Source: Bursaphelenchus xylophilus (Eukaryota; Nematoda; Chromadorea; Rhabditida; Aphelenchoididae). Taken from it: DNA of 64,000 nt. The stretch is taken from assembly GCA_904066235.2 (NCBI GenBank), contig CAJFCV020000001.1:11651291-11715290 (forward strand), read 5' to 3'. Under the pieces are notes generated by a model, which saw nothing but the letters and a program-made list of their open reading frames with translations, had not been told where the DNA came from and did no database searches. Shown piece by piece: positions 24,171-36,160 of the stretch (its first letter is position 1; every line of letters begins with the position of its first letter). A program made the position numbers and the translations under genes.

Positions 24171-27100
24171 ATCACTAATTCACCTTTTTTCAAAACCGGT
24201 GTCTAGTATAATATCAGAGTGTTTCGCCCAGTGTGGGCGTAGTTTGATTCCAAAAATGCTGAAACTTGCCACGCTAAAATCTTAGGAGGTTACCTTTCGA
24301 ATGGTGTATGTCTTGTCAATTCACTCCGTCATCACTAATTCACCTTTTTTCAAAACCGGTGTCTAGTATAATATCAGAGTGTTTCGCCCAGTGTGGGCGT
24401 AGTTTGATTCCAAAAATGCTGAAACTTGCCATGCTAAAATCTTAGGAGGTTACCTTTCGAATGGTGTATGTCTTGTCAATTCACTCCGTCATCACTAATT
24501 CACCTTTTTTCAAAACCGGTGTCGAGTATAATATCAGAGTGTTTCGCCCAGTGTGGGCGTAGTTTGATTCCAAAAATGCTGAAACTTGCCATGCTAAAAT
24601 CTTAGGAGGTTACCTTTCGAATGGTGTATGTCTTGTCAATTCACTCCGTCATCACTAATTCACCTTTTTTCAAAACCGGTGTCTAGTATAATATCAGAGT
24701 GTTTCGCCCAGTGTGGGCGTAGTTTGATTCCAAAAATGCTGAAACTTGCCATGCTAAAATCTTAGGAGGTTACCTTTCGAATGGTGTATGTCTTGTCAAT
24801 TCACTCCGTCATCACTAATTCACCTTTTTTCAAAACCGGTGTCTAGTATAATATCAGAGTGTTTCGCCCAGTGTGGGCGTAGTTTGATTCCAAAAATACT
24901 GAAACTTGCCATGCTAAAATCTTAGGAGGTTACCTTTCGAATGGTGTATGTCTTGTCAATTCACTCCTTCATCACTAATTCACCTTTTTTCAAAACCGGT
25001 GTCTAGTATAATATCAGAGTGTTTCGCCCAGTGTGGGCGTAGTTTGATTCCAAAAATACTGAAACTTGCCATGCTAAAATCTTAGGAGGTTACCTTTCGA
25101 ATGGTGTATGTCTTGTCAATTCACTCCTTCATCACTAATTCACCTTTTTTCAAAACCGGTGTCTAGTATAATATCAGAGTGTTTCGCCCAGTGTGCGCGT
25201 AGTTTGATTCCAAAAATGCTGAAACTTGCCATGCTAAAATCTTAGGAGGTTACCTTTCGAATGGTGTATGTCTTGTCAATTCACTCCGTCATCACTAATT
25301 CACCTTTTTTCAAAACCGGTGTCTAGTATAATATCAGAGTGTTTCGCCCAGTGTGGGCGTAGTTTGATTCCAAAAATGCTGAAACTTGCCATGCTAAAAT
25401 CTTAGGAGGTTACCTTTCGAATGGTGTATGTCTTGTCAATTCACTCCGTCATCACTAATTCACCTTTTTTCAAAACCGGTGTCTAGTATAATATCAGAGT
25501 GTTTCGCCCAGTGTGGGCGTAGTTTGATTCCAAAAATGCTGAAACTTGCCATGCTAAAATCTTAGGAGGTTACCTTTCGAATGGTGTATGTCTTGTCAAT
25601 TCACTCCGTCATCACTAATCCACCTTTTTTCAAAACCGGTGTCTAGTATAATATCAGAGTGTTTCGCCCAGTGTGGGCGTAGTTTGATTCCAAAAATGCT
25701 GAAACTTGCCATGCTAAAATCTTAGGAGGTTACCTTTCGAATGGTGTATGTCTTGTCAATTCACTCCGTCATCACTAATTCACCTTTTTTCAAAACCGGT
25801 GTCTAGTATAATATCAGAGTGTTTCGCCGAGTGTGGGCGTAGTTTGATTCCAAAAATGCTGAAACTTGCCATGTTAAAATCTTAGTAGGTTACCTTTCGA
25901 ATGGTGTATGTCTTGTCAATTCACTCCTTCATCACTGATTCACCTTTTTTCAAAACCGGTGTCTAGTATAATATCAGAGTGTTTCGCCCAGTGTGCGCGT
26001 AGTTTGATTCCAAAAATGCTGAAACTTGCCATGCTAAAATCTTAGGAGGTTACCTTTCGAATGGTGTATGTCTTGTCAATTCACTCCGTCATCACTAATT
26101 CACCTTTTTTCAAAACCGGTGTCTAGTATAATATCAGAGTGTTTCGCCCAGTGTGGGCGTAGTTTGATTCCAAAAATGCTGAAACTTGCCATGCTAAAAT
26201 CTTAGGAGGTTACCTTTCGAATGGTGTATGTCTTGTCAATTCACTCCTTCATCACTAATTCACCTTTTTTCAAAACCGGTGTCTAGTATAATATCAGAGT
26301 GTTTCGCCCAGTGTGCGCGTAGTTTGATTCCAAAAATGCTGAAACTTGCCATGCTAAAATCTTAGGAGGTTACCTTTCGAATGGTGTATGTCTTGTCAAT
26401 TCACTCCGTCATCACTAATTCACCTTTTTTCAAAACCGGTGTCTAGTATAATATCAGAGTGTTTCGCCCAGTGTGGGCGTAGTTTGATTCCAAAAATGCT
26501 GAAACTTGCCATGCTAAAATCTTAGGAGGTTACCTTTCGAATGGTGTATGTCTTGTCAATTCACTCCGTCATCACTAATTCACCTTTTTTCAAAACCGGT
26601 GTCGAGTATAATATCAGAGTGTTTCGCCCAGTGTGGGCGTAGTTTGATTCCAAAAATGCTGAAACTTGCCATCCTAAAATCTTAGGAGGTTACCTTTCGA
26701 ATGGTGTATGTCTTGTCAATTCACTCCGTCATCACTAATTCACCTTTTTTCAAAACCGGTGTCTAGTATAATATCAGAGTGTTTCGCCCAGTGTGGGCGT
26801 AGTTTGATTCCAAAAATGCTGAAACTTGCCATGCTAAAATCTTAGGAGGTTACCTTTCGAATGGTGTATGTCTTGTCAATTCACTCCGTCATCACTAATT
26901 CACCTTTTTTCAAAACCGGTGTCTAGTATAATATCAGAGTGTTTCGCCCAGTGTGGGCGTAGTTTGATTCCAAAAATGCTGAAACTTGCCATGTTAAAAT
27001 CTTAGTAGGTTACCTTTCGAATGGTGTATGTCTTGTCAATTCACTCCTTCATCACTAATTCACCTTTTTTCAAAACCGGTGTCTAGTATAATATCAGAGT

Positions 27101-28440
27101 GTTTCGCCCAGTGTGCGCGTAGTTTGATTCCAAAAATGCTGAAACTTGCCATGCTAAAATCTTAGGAGGTTACCTTTCGAATGGTGTATGTCTTGTCAAT
27201 TCACTCCGTCATCACTAATTCACCTTTTTTCAAAACCGGTGTCTAGTATAATATCAGAGTGTTTCGCCCAGTGTGGGCGTAGTTTGATTCCAAAAATGCT
27301 GAAACTTGCCATGCTAAAATCTTAGGAGGTTACCTTTCGAATGGTGTATGTCTTGTCAATTCACTCCGTCATCACTAATTCACCTTTTTTCAAAACCGGT
27401 GTCTAGTATAATATCAGAGTGTTTCGCCGAGTGTGGGCGTAGTTTGATTCCAAAAATGCTGAAACTTGCCATGTTAAAATCTTAGTAGGTTACCTTTCGA
27501 ATGGTGTATGTCTTGTCAATTCACTCCTTCATCACTAATTCACCTTTTTTCAAAACCGGTGTCTAGTATAATATCAGAGTGTTTCGCCCAGTGTGCGCGT
27601 AGTTTGATTCCAAAAATGCTGAAACTTGCCATGCTAAAATCTTAGGAGGTTACCTTTCGAATGGTGTATGTCTTGTCAATTCACTCCGTCATCACTAATT
27701 CACCTTTTTTCAAAACCGGTGTCTAGTATAATATCAGAGTGTTTCGCCCAGTGTGGGCGTAGTTTGATTCCAAAAATGCTGAAACTTGCCATGCTAAAAT
27801 CTTAGGAGGTTACCTTTCGAATGGTGTATGTCTTGTCAATTCACTCCTTCATCACTAATTCACCTTTTTTCAAAACCGGTGTCTAGTATAATATCAGAGT
27901 GTTTCGCCCAGTGTGCGCGTAGTTTGATTCCAAAAATGCTGAAACTTGCCATGCTAAAATCTTAGTAGGTTACCTTTCGAATGGTGTATGTCTTGTCAAT
28001 TCACTCCGTCATCACTAATTCACCTTTTTTCAAAACCGGTGTCTAGTATAATATCAGAGTGTTTCGCCCAGTGTGGGCGTAGTTTGATTCCAAAAATGCT
28101 GAAACTTGCCATGCTAAAATCTTAGGAGGTTACCTTTCGAATGGTGTATGTCTTGTCAATTCACTCCTTCATCACTAATTCACCTTTTTTCAAAACCGGT
28201 GTCTAGTATAATATCAGAGTGTTTCGCCCAGTGTGCGCGTAGTTTGATTCCAAAAATGCTGAAACTTGCCATGCTAAAATCTTAGGAGGTTACCTTTCGA
28301 ATGGTGTATGTCTTGTCAATTCACTCCGTCATCACTAATTCACCTTTTTTCAAAACCGGTGTCTAGTATAATATCAGAGTGTTTCGCCCAGTGTGGGCGT
28401 AGTTTGATTCCAAAAATGCTGAAACTTGCCATGCTAAAAT
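24170..28440 (+). repeat. Homogeneous 'cttaggaggttacc' field, part 2
   Basis: Same class as 20,400-23,190 with the same rare markers: 'caaaaatactg' (24,891 and 25,051), 'actaatccacc' (25,620), 'cactgattcacc' (25,937), 'gttaaaatcttagtagg' (25,873, 26,993, 27,473), 'cgccgagtg' (25,821, 27,421) and 'ggtgtcgag' (26,601). Several lie exactly 4,000 bp after the copy in part 1; the pair 27,421 and 27,473 lies 4,800 bp after 22,621 and 22,673. Monomer length is almost invariably 160 bp. Confidence 0.88.
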
Positions 28441-28790
28441 CTCAGGCGATTAGCTTTCGAATCGTGTATGTCTTGTCAATTCACTCCTTCATCACTAATT
28501 CACTTTTTTTTAAAACCGGTGTCTAGTATAATATCAGAGTTTTTCGCCCAGTGTCGGCGTAGTTTGATTCCAAAAAAGCTGAAACTTGCCATGCTAAAAT
28601 CCCAGGCGATTAGCTTTCGAATGAAGTATGTCTTGTCAATTCACTCCGTCATCACTAATTCACCTTTTTTCAAAACCGGTGTCTAGTATAATATCAGAGT
28701 GTTTCGCCCAGTGTGGGCGCAGTTTGATTCCAAAAATGCTGAAACTTGCCATGCTAAAATCTTAGGAGGTTACCTTTCGAATGGTGTATG
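28440..28790 (+). repeat. Cassette 'aatcgtg / cccaggcg-aatgaag / ggcgcag'
   Basis: Three linked variants in order: 'cgaatcgtgtatg' (28,459); a monomer with 8 T, 'cagtgtcggcg' and tail 'aatcccaggcgattagc' ending 'cgaatgaagtatg' (28,619); then 'ggcgcagtttg' (28,718). The same order occurs at about 32,940-33,270 and 34,065-34,390, and in part at 32,450-32,650, on the other side of the inverted block. Confidence 0.85.
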
Positions 28791-29575
28791 TCTTGTCAAT
28801 TCACTCCGTCATCACTAATTCACCTTTTTTCAAAACCGGTGTCTAGTATAATATCAGAGTGTTTCGCCCAGTGTGGGCGTAGTTTGATTCCAAAAATGCT
28901 GAAACTTGCCATGCTAAAATCTTAGGAGGTTACCTTTCGAATGGTGTATGTCTTGTCAATTCACTCCGTCATCACTAATTCACCTTTTTTCAAAACCGGT
29001 GTCGAGTATAATATCAGAGTGTTTCGCCCAGTGTGGGCGTAGTTTGATTCCAAAAATGCTGAAACTTGCCATGCTAAAATCTTAGGAGGTTACCTTTCGA
29101 ATGGTGTATGTCTTGTCAATTCACTCCGTCATCACTAATTCACCTTTTTTCAAAACCGGTGTCTAGTATAATATCAGAGTGTTTCGCCCAGTGTGGGCGT
29201 AGTTTGATTCCAAAAATGCTGAAACTTGCCATGTTAAAATCTTAGTAGGTTACCTTTCGAATGGTGTATGTCTTGTCATTTCACTCCGTCATCACTAATT
29301 CACCTTTTTTCAAAACCGGTGTCTAGTATAATATCAGAGTGTTTCGCCGAGTGTGGGCGTAGTTTGATTCCAAAAATGCTGAAACTTGCCATGCTAAAAT
29401 CTTAGGAGGTTACCTTTCGAATGGTGTATGTCTTGTCAATTCACTCCGTCATCACTAATTCACCTTTTTTCAAAACCGGTGTCTAGTATAATATCAGAGT
29501 GTTTCGCCGAGTGTGGGCGTAGTTTGATTCCAAAAATGCTGAAACTTGCCATGCTAAAATCTTAGGAGGTTACCT
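28790..29575 (+). repeat. Last forward monomers before the inversion
   Basis: Five 'cttaggaggttacc' monomers, including one with 'ggtgtcgag' (29,001), one with 'gttaaaatcttagtagg' (29,233) and two with 'cgccgagtg' (29,341, 29,501). A single-base variant 'tgtcatttcactcc' occurs at 29,275. The last monomer stops in its tail, at 'ggttacct' ending at 29,575. Confidence 0.9.
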
Positions 29576-29582
29576 GATGACG
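29570..29582. other. Left inversion breakpoint
   Basis: Forward sequence '...aggaggttacct' ends at 29,575 and reverse-complement sequence 'gatgacggagtg...' begins at 29,576. The forward monomer is cut at about position 149 and the inverted one at about position 28. Only one base (T) is shared at the join, so microhomology is negligible. No target-site duplication or foreign sequence is present. Confidence 0.93.
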
Positions 29583-32370
29583 GAGTGAATTGACAAGACA
29601 TACACCATTCGAAAGCTAATCGCCTGCGATTTTAGCATGGCAAGTTTCAGCATTTTGGAATCAAACTACGCCCACACTGGGCGAAACACTCTGATATTAT
29701 ACTAGACACCGGTTTTGAAAAAAGGTGAATTAGTGATGACGGAGTGAATTGACAAGACATACACCATTCGAAAGCTAATCGCCTGCGATTTTAGCATGGC
29801 AAGTTTCAGCATTTTTGGAATCAAACTACGCCCACACTGGGCGAAACACTCTGATATTATACTAGACACCGGTTTTAAAAAAAGTGAATTAGTGATGACG
29901 GAGTGAATTGACAAGACATACACCATTCGAAAGCTAATCGCCTGCGATTTTAGCATGGCAAGTTTCAGCATTTTTGGAATCAAACTACGCCCACACTGGG
30001 CGAAACACTCTGATATTATACTAGACACCGGTTTTGAAAAAAGGTGAATTAGTGATGACGGAGTGAATTGACAAGACATACACCATTCGAAAGCTAACCT
30101 CCTAAGATTTTAGCATGGCAAGTTTCAGCATTTTTGGAATCAAACTACGCCCACACTGGGCGAAACACTCTGATATTATACTAGACACCGGTTTTGAAAA
30201 AAGGTGAATTAGTGATGACGGAGTGAATTGACAAGACATACACCATTCGAAAGCTAATCTCCTAAGATTTTAGCATGGCAAGTTTCAGCATTTTGGAATC
30301 AAACTACGCCCACACTGGGCGAAACACTCTGATATTATACTAGACACCGGTTTTGAAAAAAGGTGAATTAGTGATGACGGAGTGAATTGACAAGACATAC
30401 ACCATTCGAAAGCTAATCTCCTGAGATTTTAGCATGGCAAGTTTCAGCATTTTTGGAATCAAACTACGCCCACACTGGGCGAAACACTCTGATATTATAC
30501 TAGACACCGGTTTTGAAAAAAGGTGAATTAGTGATGACGGAGTGAATTGACAAGACATACACCATTCGAAAGCTAATCTCCTGAGATTTTAGCATGGCAA
30601 GTTTCAGCATTTTTGGAATCAAACTACGCCCACACTGGGCGAAACACTCTGATATTATACTAGACACCGGTTTTGAAAAAAGTGAATTAGTGATGACGGA
30701 GTGAATTGACAAGACATACACCATTCGAAAGCTAATCGCCTGAGATTTTAGCATGGCAAGTTTCAGCATTTTTGGAATCAAACTACGCCGACACTGGGCG
30801 AAAAACTCTGATATTATACTAGACACCGGTTTTAAAAAAAGTGAATTAGTGATGACGGAGTGAATTGACAAGACATACACCATTCGAAAGGTAATCTCCT
30901 AAGATTTTAGCATGGCAAGTTTCAGCATTTTTGGAATCAAACTACGCCGACACTGGGCGAAAAACTCTGATATTATACTAGACACCGGTTTTAAAAAAAG
31001 TGAATTAGTGATGACGGAGTGAATTGACAAGACATACACCATTCGAAAGCTAATCGCCTGAGATTTTAGCATGGCAAGTTTCAGCATTTTTGGAATCAAA
31101 CTACGCCCACACTGGGCGAAACACTCTGATATTATACTAGACACCGGTTTTGAAAAAAGGTGAATTAGTGATGACGGAGTGAATTGACAAGACATACACC
31201 ATTCGAAAGCTAATCTCCTGAGATTTTAGCATGGCAAGTTTCAGCATTTTTGGAATCAAACTACGCCCACACTGGGCGAAACACTCTGATATTATACTAG
31301 ACACCGGTTTTGAAAAAAGGTGAATTAGTGATGACGGAGTGAATTGACAAGACATACACCATTCGAAAGCTAATCGCCTGAGATTTTAGCATGGCAAGTT
31401 TCAGCATTTTTGGAATCAAACTACGCCGACACTGGGCGAAACACTCTGATATTATACTAGACACCGGTTTTAAAAAAAGTGAATTAGTGATGACGGAGTG
31501 AATTGACAAGACATACACCATTCGAAAGCTAATCGCCTGAGATTTTAGCATGGCAAGTTTCAGCATTTTTGGAATCAAACTACGCCGACACTGGGCGAAA
31601 AACTCTGATATTATACTAGACACCGGTTTTAAAAAAGTGAATTAGTGATGACGGAGTGAATTGACAAGACATACACCATTCGAAAGCTAATCGCCTGAGA
31701 TTTTAGCATGGCAAGTTTCAGCATTTTTGGAATCAAACTACGCCCACACTGGGCGAAAAACTCTGATATTATACTAGACACCGGTTTTAAAAAAAGTGAA
31801 TTAGTGATGACGGAGTGAATTGACAAGACATACACCATTCGAAAGCTAATCGCCTGAGATTTTAGCATGGCAAGTTTCAGCATTTTTGGAATCAAACTAC
31901 GCCCACACTGGGCGAAACACTCTGATATTATACTAGACACCGGTTTTGAAAAAAGGTGAATTAGTGATGACGGAGTGAATTGACAAGACATACACCATTC
32001 GAAAGCTAATCGCCTGAGATTTTAGCATGGCAAGTTTCAGCATTTTTGGAATCAAACTACGCCGACACTGGGCGAAAAACTCTGATATTATACTAGACAC
32101 CGGTTTTAAAAAAAGTGAATTAGTGATGACGGAGTGAATTGACAAGACATACACCATTCGAAAGCTAATCGCCTGAGATTTTAGCATGGCAAGTTTCAGC
32201 ATTTTTGGAATCAAACTACGCCCACACTGGGCGAAAAACTCTGATATTATACTAGACACCGGTTTTAAAAAAAGTGAATTAGTGATGACGGAGTGAATTG
32301 ACAAGACATACACCATTCGAAAGCTAATCGCCTGCGATTTTAGCATGGCAAGTTTCAGCATTTTGGAATC
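29576..32370 (-). repeat. Inverted block of about 17.5 satellite monomers
   Basis: Over about 2.8 kb the sequence is the reverse complement of the array: 'gagtgaattgacaagacat' replaces 'atgtcttgtcaattcactc' at 160-bp spacing. Read on the minus strand these are ordinary monomers, all with 'ccgtcatcac', many with 'cagagtttttcgccc' and 'cagtgtcggcg'. A 5-monomer HOR of about 797 bp is visible (minus-strand monomers starting near 30,560 and 31,357; 31,197 and 31,993). Variants seen only here are 'tcaggagattagc' (three minus-strand copies) and 'ttccaaaatgctg' (near 29,650, 30,290 and 32,360). The nearest class match is the forward array at about 33.7-39 kb. Confidence 0.97.
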
Positions 32371-32375
32371 GTGTA
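32362..32375. other. Right inversion breakpoint with 5-bp microhomology
   Basis: Inverted sequence ending 'cattttggaatc' joins forward sequence 'gaatcgtgtatg'. The five bases GAATC (32,366-32,370) fit both sides: the inverted monomers read 'ttggaatcaaac', and the forward cassette monomers read 'ttcgaatcgtgtatg', as at 28,459 and near 34,075. The match depends on the rare 'aatcgtg' variant, because the usual 'gaatggtg' would share only GAAT. Confidence 0.9.
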
Positions 32376-32480
32376 TGTCTTGTCAATATCAGAGTTTTTC
32401 GCCCAGTGTGGGCGTAGTTTGATTCCAAAAATGCTGAAACTTGCCATGCTAAAATCCCAGGCGATTAGCTTTCGAATGAA
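32373..32480 (+). repeat. Truncated 108-bp monomer next to the inversion
   Basis: The first forward monomer after the inversion lacks 52 bp: 'gtcttgtcaat' (ending at 32,387) runs straight into 'atcagagtttttcgccc', skipping from monomer position 16 to position 68. Three bases (AAT) are shared between the deletion ends. The next monomer starts at 32,481, 108 bp on. It is the only internal deletion of this size I saw in the window, and it lies about 17 bp from the breakpoint. Confidence 0.92.
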
Positions 32481-34420
32481 GTATGTCTTGTCGATTCACT
32501 CCTTCATCACTAATTCACCTTTTTTCAAAACCGGTGTCTAGTATAATATCAGAGTGTTTCGCCCAGTGTGGGCGCAGTTTGATTCCAAAAATGCTGAAAC
32601 TTGCCATGCTAAAATCTCAGGCGATTAGCTTTCGAATCGTGTATGTCTTGTCAATTCACTCCTTCATCACTAATTCACTTTTTTTTTAAAACCGGTGTCT
32701 AGTATAATATCAGAGTGTTTCGCCCAGTGTGGGCGTAGTTTGATTCCAAAAATGCTGAAACTTGCCATGCTAAAATCGCAGGCGATTAGCTTTCGAATGG
32801 TGTATGTCTTGTCAATTCACTCCGTCATCACTAATTCACTTTTTTTTAAAACCGGTGTCTAGTATAATATCAGAGTTTTTCGCCCAGTGTGGGCGCAGTT
32901 TGATTCCAAAAATGCTGAAACTTGCCATGCTAAAATCTCAGGCGATTAGCTTTCGAATCGTGTATGTCTTGTCAATTCACTCCTTCATCACTAATTCACT
33001 TTTTTTTAAAACCGGTGTCTAGTATAATATCAGAGTTTTTCGCCCAGTGTCGGCGTAGTTTGATTCCAAAAAAGCTGAAACTTGCCATGCTAAAATCCCA
33101 GGCGATTAGCTTTCGAATGAAGTATGTCTTGTCGATTCACTCCTTCATCACTAATTCACCTTTTTTCAAAACCGGTGTCTAGTATAATATCAGAGTGTTT
33201 CGCCCAGTGTGGGCGCAGTTTGATTCCAAAAATGCTGAAACTTGCCATGCTAAAATCTTAGGAGGTTACCTTTCGAATGGTGTATGTCTTGTCAATTCAC
33301 TCCGTCATCACTAATTCACCTTTTTTCAAAACCGGTGTCTAGTATAATATCAGAGTGTTTCGCCCAGTGTGGGCGTAGTTTGATTCCAAAAATGCTGAAA
33401 CTTGCCATGCTAAAATCTTAGGAGGTTACCTTTCGAATGGTGTATGTCTTGTCAATTCACTCCGTCATCACTAATTCACCTTTTTTCAAAACCGGTGTCT
33501 AGTATAATATCAGAGTGTTTCGCCCAGTGTGGGCGTAGTTTGATTCCAAAAATGCTGAAACTTGCCATGCTAAAATCTTAGGAGGTTACCTTTCGAATGG
33601 TGTATGTCTTGTCAATTCACTCCGTCATCACTAATTCACCTTTTTTCAAAACCGGTGTCTAGTATAATATCAGAGTGTTTCGCCCAGTGTGGGCGCAGTT
33701 TGATTCCAAAAATGCTGAAACTTGCCATGCTAAAATCTTAGGAGGTTACCTTTCGAATGGTGTATGTCTTGTCAATTCACTCCGTCATCACTAATTCACT
33801 TTTTTTAAAACCGGTGTCTAGTATAATATCAGAGTTTTTCGCCCAGTGTGGGCGCAGTTTGATTCCAAAAATGCTGAAACTTGCCATGCTAAAATCTCAG
33901 GCGATTAGCTTTCGAATGGTGTATGTCTTGTCAATTCACTCCGTCATCACTAATTCACTTTTTTTTAAAACCGGTGTCTAGTATAATATCAGAGTTTTTC
34001 GCCCAGTGTGGGCGCAGTTTGATTCCAAAAATGCTGAAACTTGCCATGCTAAAATCTCAGGCGATTAGCTTTCGAATCGTGTATGTCTTGTCAATTCACT
34101 CCTTCATCACTAATTCACTTTTTTTTAAAACCGGTGTCTAGTATAATATCAGAGTTTTTCGCCCAGTGTCGGCGTAGTTTGATTCCAAAAAAGCTGAAAC
34201 TTGCCATGCTAAAATCCCAGGCGATTAGCTTTCGAATGAAGTATGTCTTGTCAATTCACTCCTTCATCACTAATTCACCTTTTTTCAAAACCGGTGTCTA
34301 GTATAATATCAGAGTGTTTCGCCCAGTGTGGGCGCAGTTTGATTCCAAAAATGCTGAAACTTGCCATGCTAAAATCTTAGGAGGTTACCTTTCGAATGGT
34401 GTATGTCTTGTCAATTCACT
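32481..34420 (+). repeat. 7-monomer HOR (about 1,119 bp) carrying the cassette
   Basis: The monomer with 8 T, 'cagtgtcggcg' and 'aatcccaggcg' starts near 32,962 and again near 34,081, 1,119 bp apart. Each is preceded by 'cgaatcgtgtatg' and followed by 'cgaatgaagtatg' and 'ggcgcag'. The rare 'tgtcgattcactcc' is present at 32,490 and 33,131 but reads 'tgtcaattcactcc' in the copy at 34,251. Between the cassette copies lie three or four 'cttaggaggttacc' monomers. Confidence 0.83.
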
Positions 34421-36160
34421 CCGTCATCACTAATTCACCTTTTTTCAAAACCGGTGTCTAGTATAATATCAGAGTGTTTCGCCCAGTGTGGGCGTAGTTT
34501 GATTCCAAAAATGCTGAAACTTGCCATGCTAAAATCTTAGGAGGTTACCTTTCGAATGGTGTATGTCTTGTCAATTCACTCCGTCATCACTAATTCACCT
34601 TTTTTCAAAACCGGTGTCTAGTATAATATCAGAGTGTTTCGCCCAGTGTGGGCGTAGTTTGATTCCAAAAATGCTGAAACTTGCCATGCTAAAATCGCAG
34701 GCGATTAGCTTTCGAATGGTGTATGTCTTGTCAATTCACTCCGTCATCACTAATTCACCTTTTTTCAAAACCGGTGTCTAGTATAATATCAGAGTGTTTC
34801 GCCCAGTGTGGGCGTAGTTTGATTCCAAAAATGCTGAAACTTGCCATGCTAAAATCTTAGGAGGTTACCTTTCGAATGGTGTATGTCTTGTCAATTCACT
34901 CCGTCATCACTAATTCACCTTTTTTCAAAACCGGTGTCTAGTATAATATCAGAGTGTTTCGCCCAGTGTGGGCGTAGTTTGATTCCAAAAATGCTGAAAC
35001 TTGCCATGCTAAAATCTTAGGAGGTTACCTTTCGAATGGTGTATGTCTTGTCAATTCACTCCGTCATCACTAATTCACCTTTTTTCAAAACCGGTGTCTA
35101 GTATAATATCAGAGTGTTTCGCCCAGTGTGGGCGTAGTTTGATTCCAAAAATGCTGAAACTTGCCATGCTAAAATCGCAGGCGATTAGCTTTCGAATGGT
35201 GTATGTCTTGTCAATTCACTCCGTCATCACTAATTCACCTTTTTTCAAAACCGGTGTCTAGTATAATATCAGAGTGTTTCGCCCAGTGTGGGCGTAGTTT
35301 GATTCCAAAAATGCTGAAACTTGCCATGCTAAAATCGCAGGCGATTAGCTTTCGAATGGTGTATGTCTTGTCAATTCACTCCGTCATCACTAATTCACTT
35401 TTTTTTAAAACCGGTGTCTAGTATAATATCAGAGTTTTTCGCCCAGTGTGGGCGTAGTTTGATTCCAAAAATGCTGAAACTTGCCATGCTAAAATCTCAG
35501 GCGATTAGCTTTCGAATGGTGTATGTCTTGTCAATTGACTCCGTCATCACTAATTCACTTTTTTTAAAACCGGTGTCTAGTATAATATCAGAGTTTTTCG
35601 CCCAGTGTCGGCGTAGTTTGATTCCAAAAATGCTGAAACTTGCCATGCTAAAATCGCAGGCGATTAGCTTTCGAATGGTGTATGTCTTGTCAATTCACTC
35701 CGTCATCACTAATTCACCTTTTTTCAAAACCGGTGTCTAGTATAATATCAGAGTGTTTCGCCCAGTGTGGGCGTAGTTTGATTCCAAAAATGCTTAAACT
35801 TGCCATGCTAAAATCGCAGGCGATTAGCTTTCGAATGGTGTATGTCTTGTCAATTCACTCCGTCATCACTAATTCACTTTTTTTAAAACCGGTGTCTAGT
35901 ATAATATCAGAGTTTTTCGCCCAGTGTGGGCGTAGTTTGATTCCAAAAATGCTGAAACTTGCCATGCTAAAATCTCAGGCGATTAGCTTTCGAATGGTGT
36001 ATGTCTTGTCAATTGACTCCGTCATCACTAATTCACTTTTTTTAAAACCGGTGTCTAGTATAATATCAGAGTTTTTCGCCCAGTGTCGGCGTAGTTTGTT
36101 TCCAAAAAAGCTGAAACTTGCCATGCTAAAATCTTAGGAGGTTACCTTTCGAATGGTGTA
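34420..36160 (+). repeat. Mixed 'cgcaggcg' and 'cttaggagg' monomers
   Basis: Two 480-bp trimers (monomers starting near 34,561 and 35,041) end in 'cgcaggcgattagc'. From 35,361 the copies have 'cagagtttttcgccc', and the first 'tgtcaattgactcc' monomers appear (35,530, 36,008). The 'tttttcgcccagtgtcggcg' monomer is seen with both 'tttgattcc' (35,600) and 'tttgtttcc' (36,090). Confidence 0.8.

Noticed and set aside
17560..29100. AGGAGG upstream of ATG in 'cttaggaggttacc' monomers, resembling a bacterial ribosome binding site
   Set aside because: It is part of the repeated tail, occurs in a great many copies, and is replaced by 'caggcgatt' in other copies with the same downstream frame. The context is a eukaryotic-type satellite.
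29576..32370. Inverted block as a mobile element insertion
   Set aside because: It consists only of satellite monomers; there is no transposase, terminal inverted repeat or target-site duplication.
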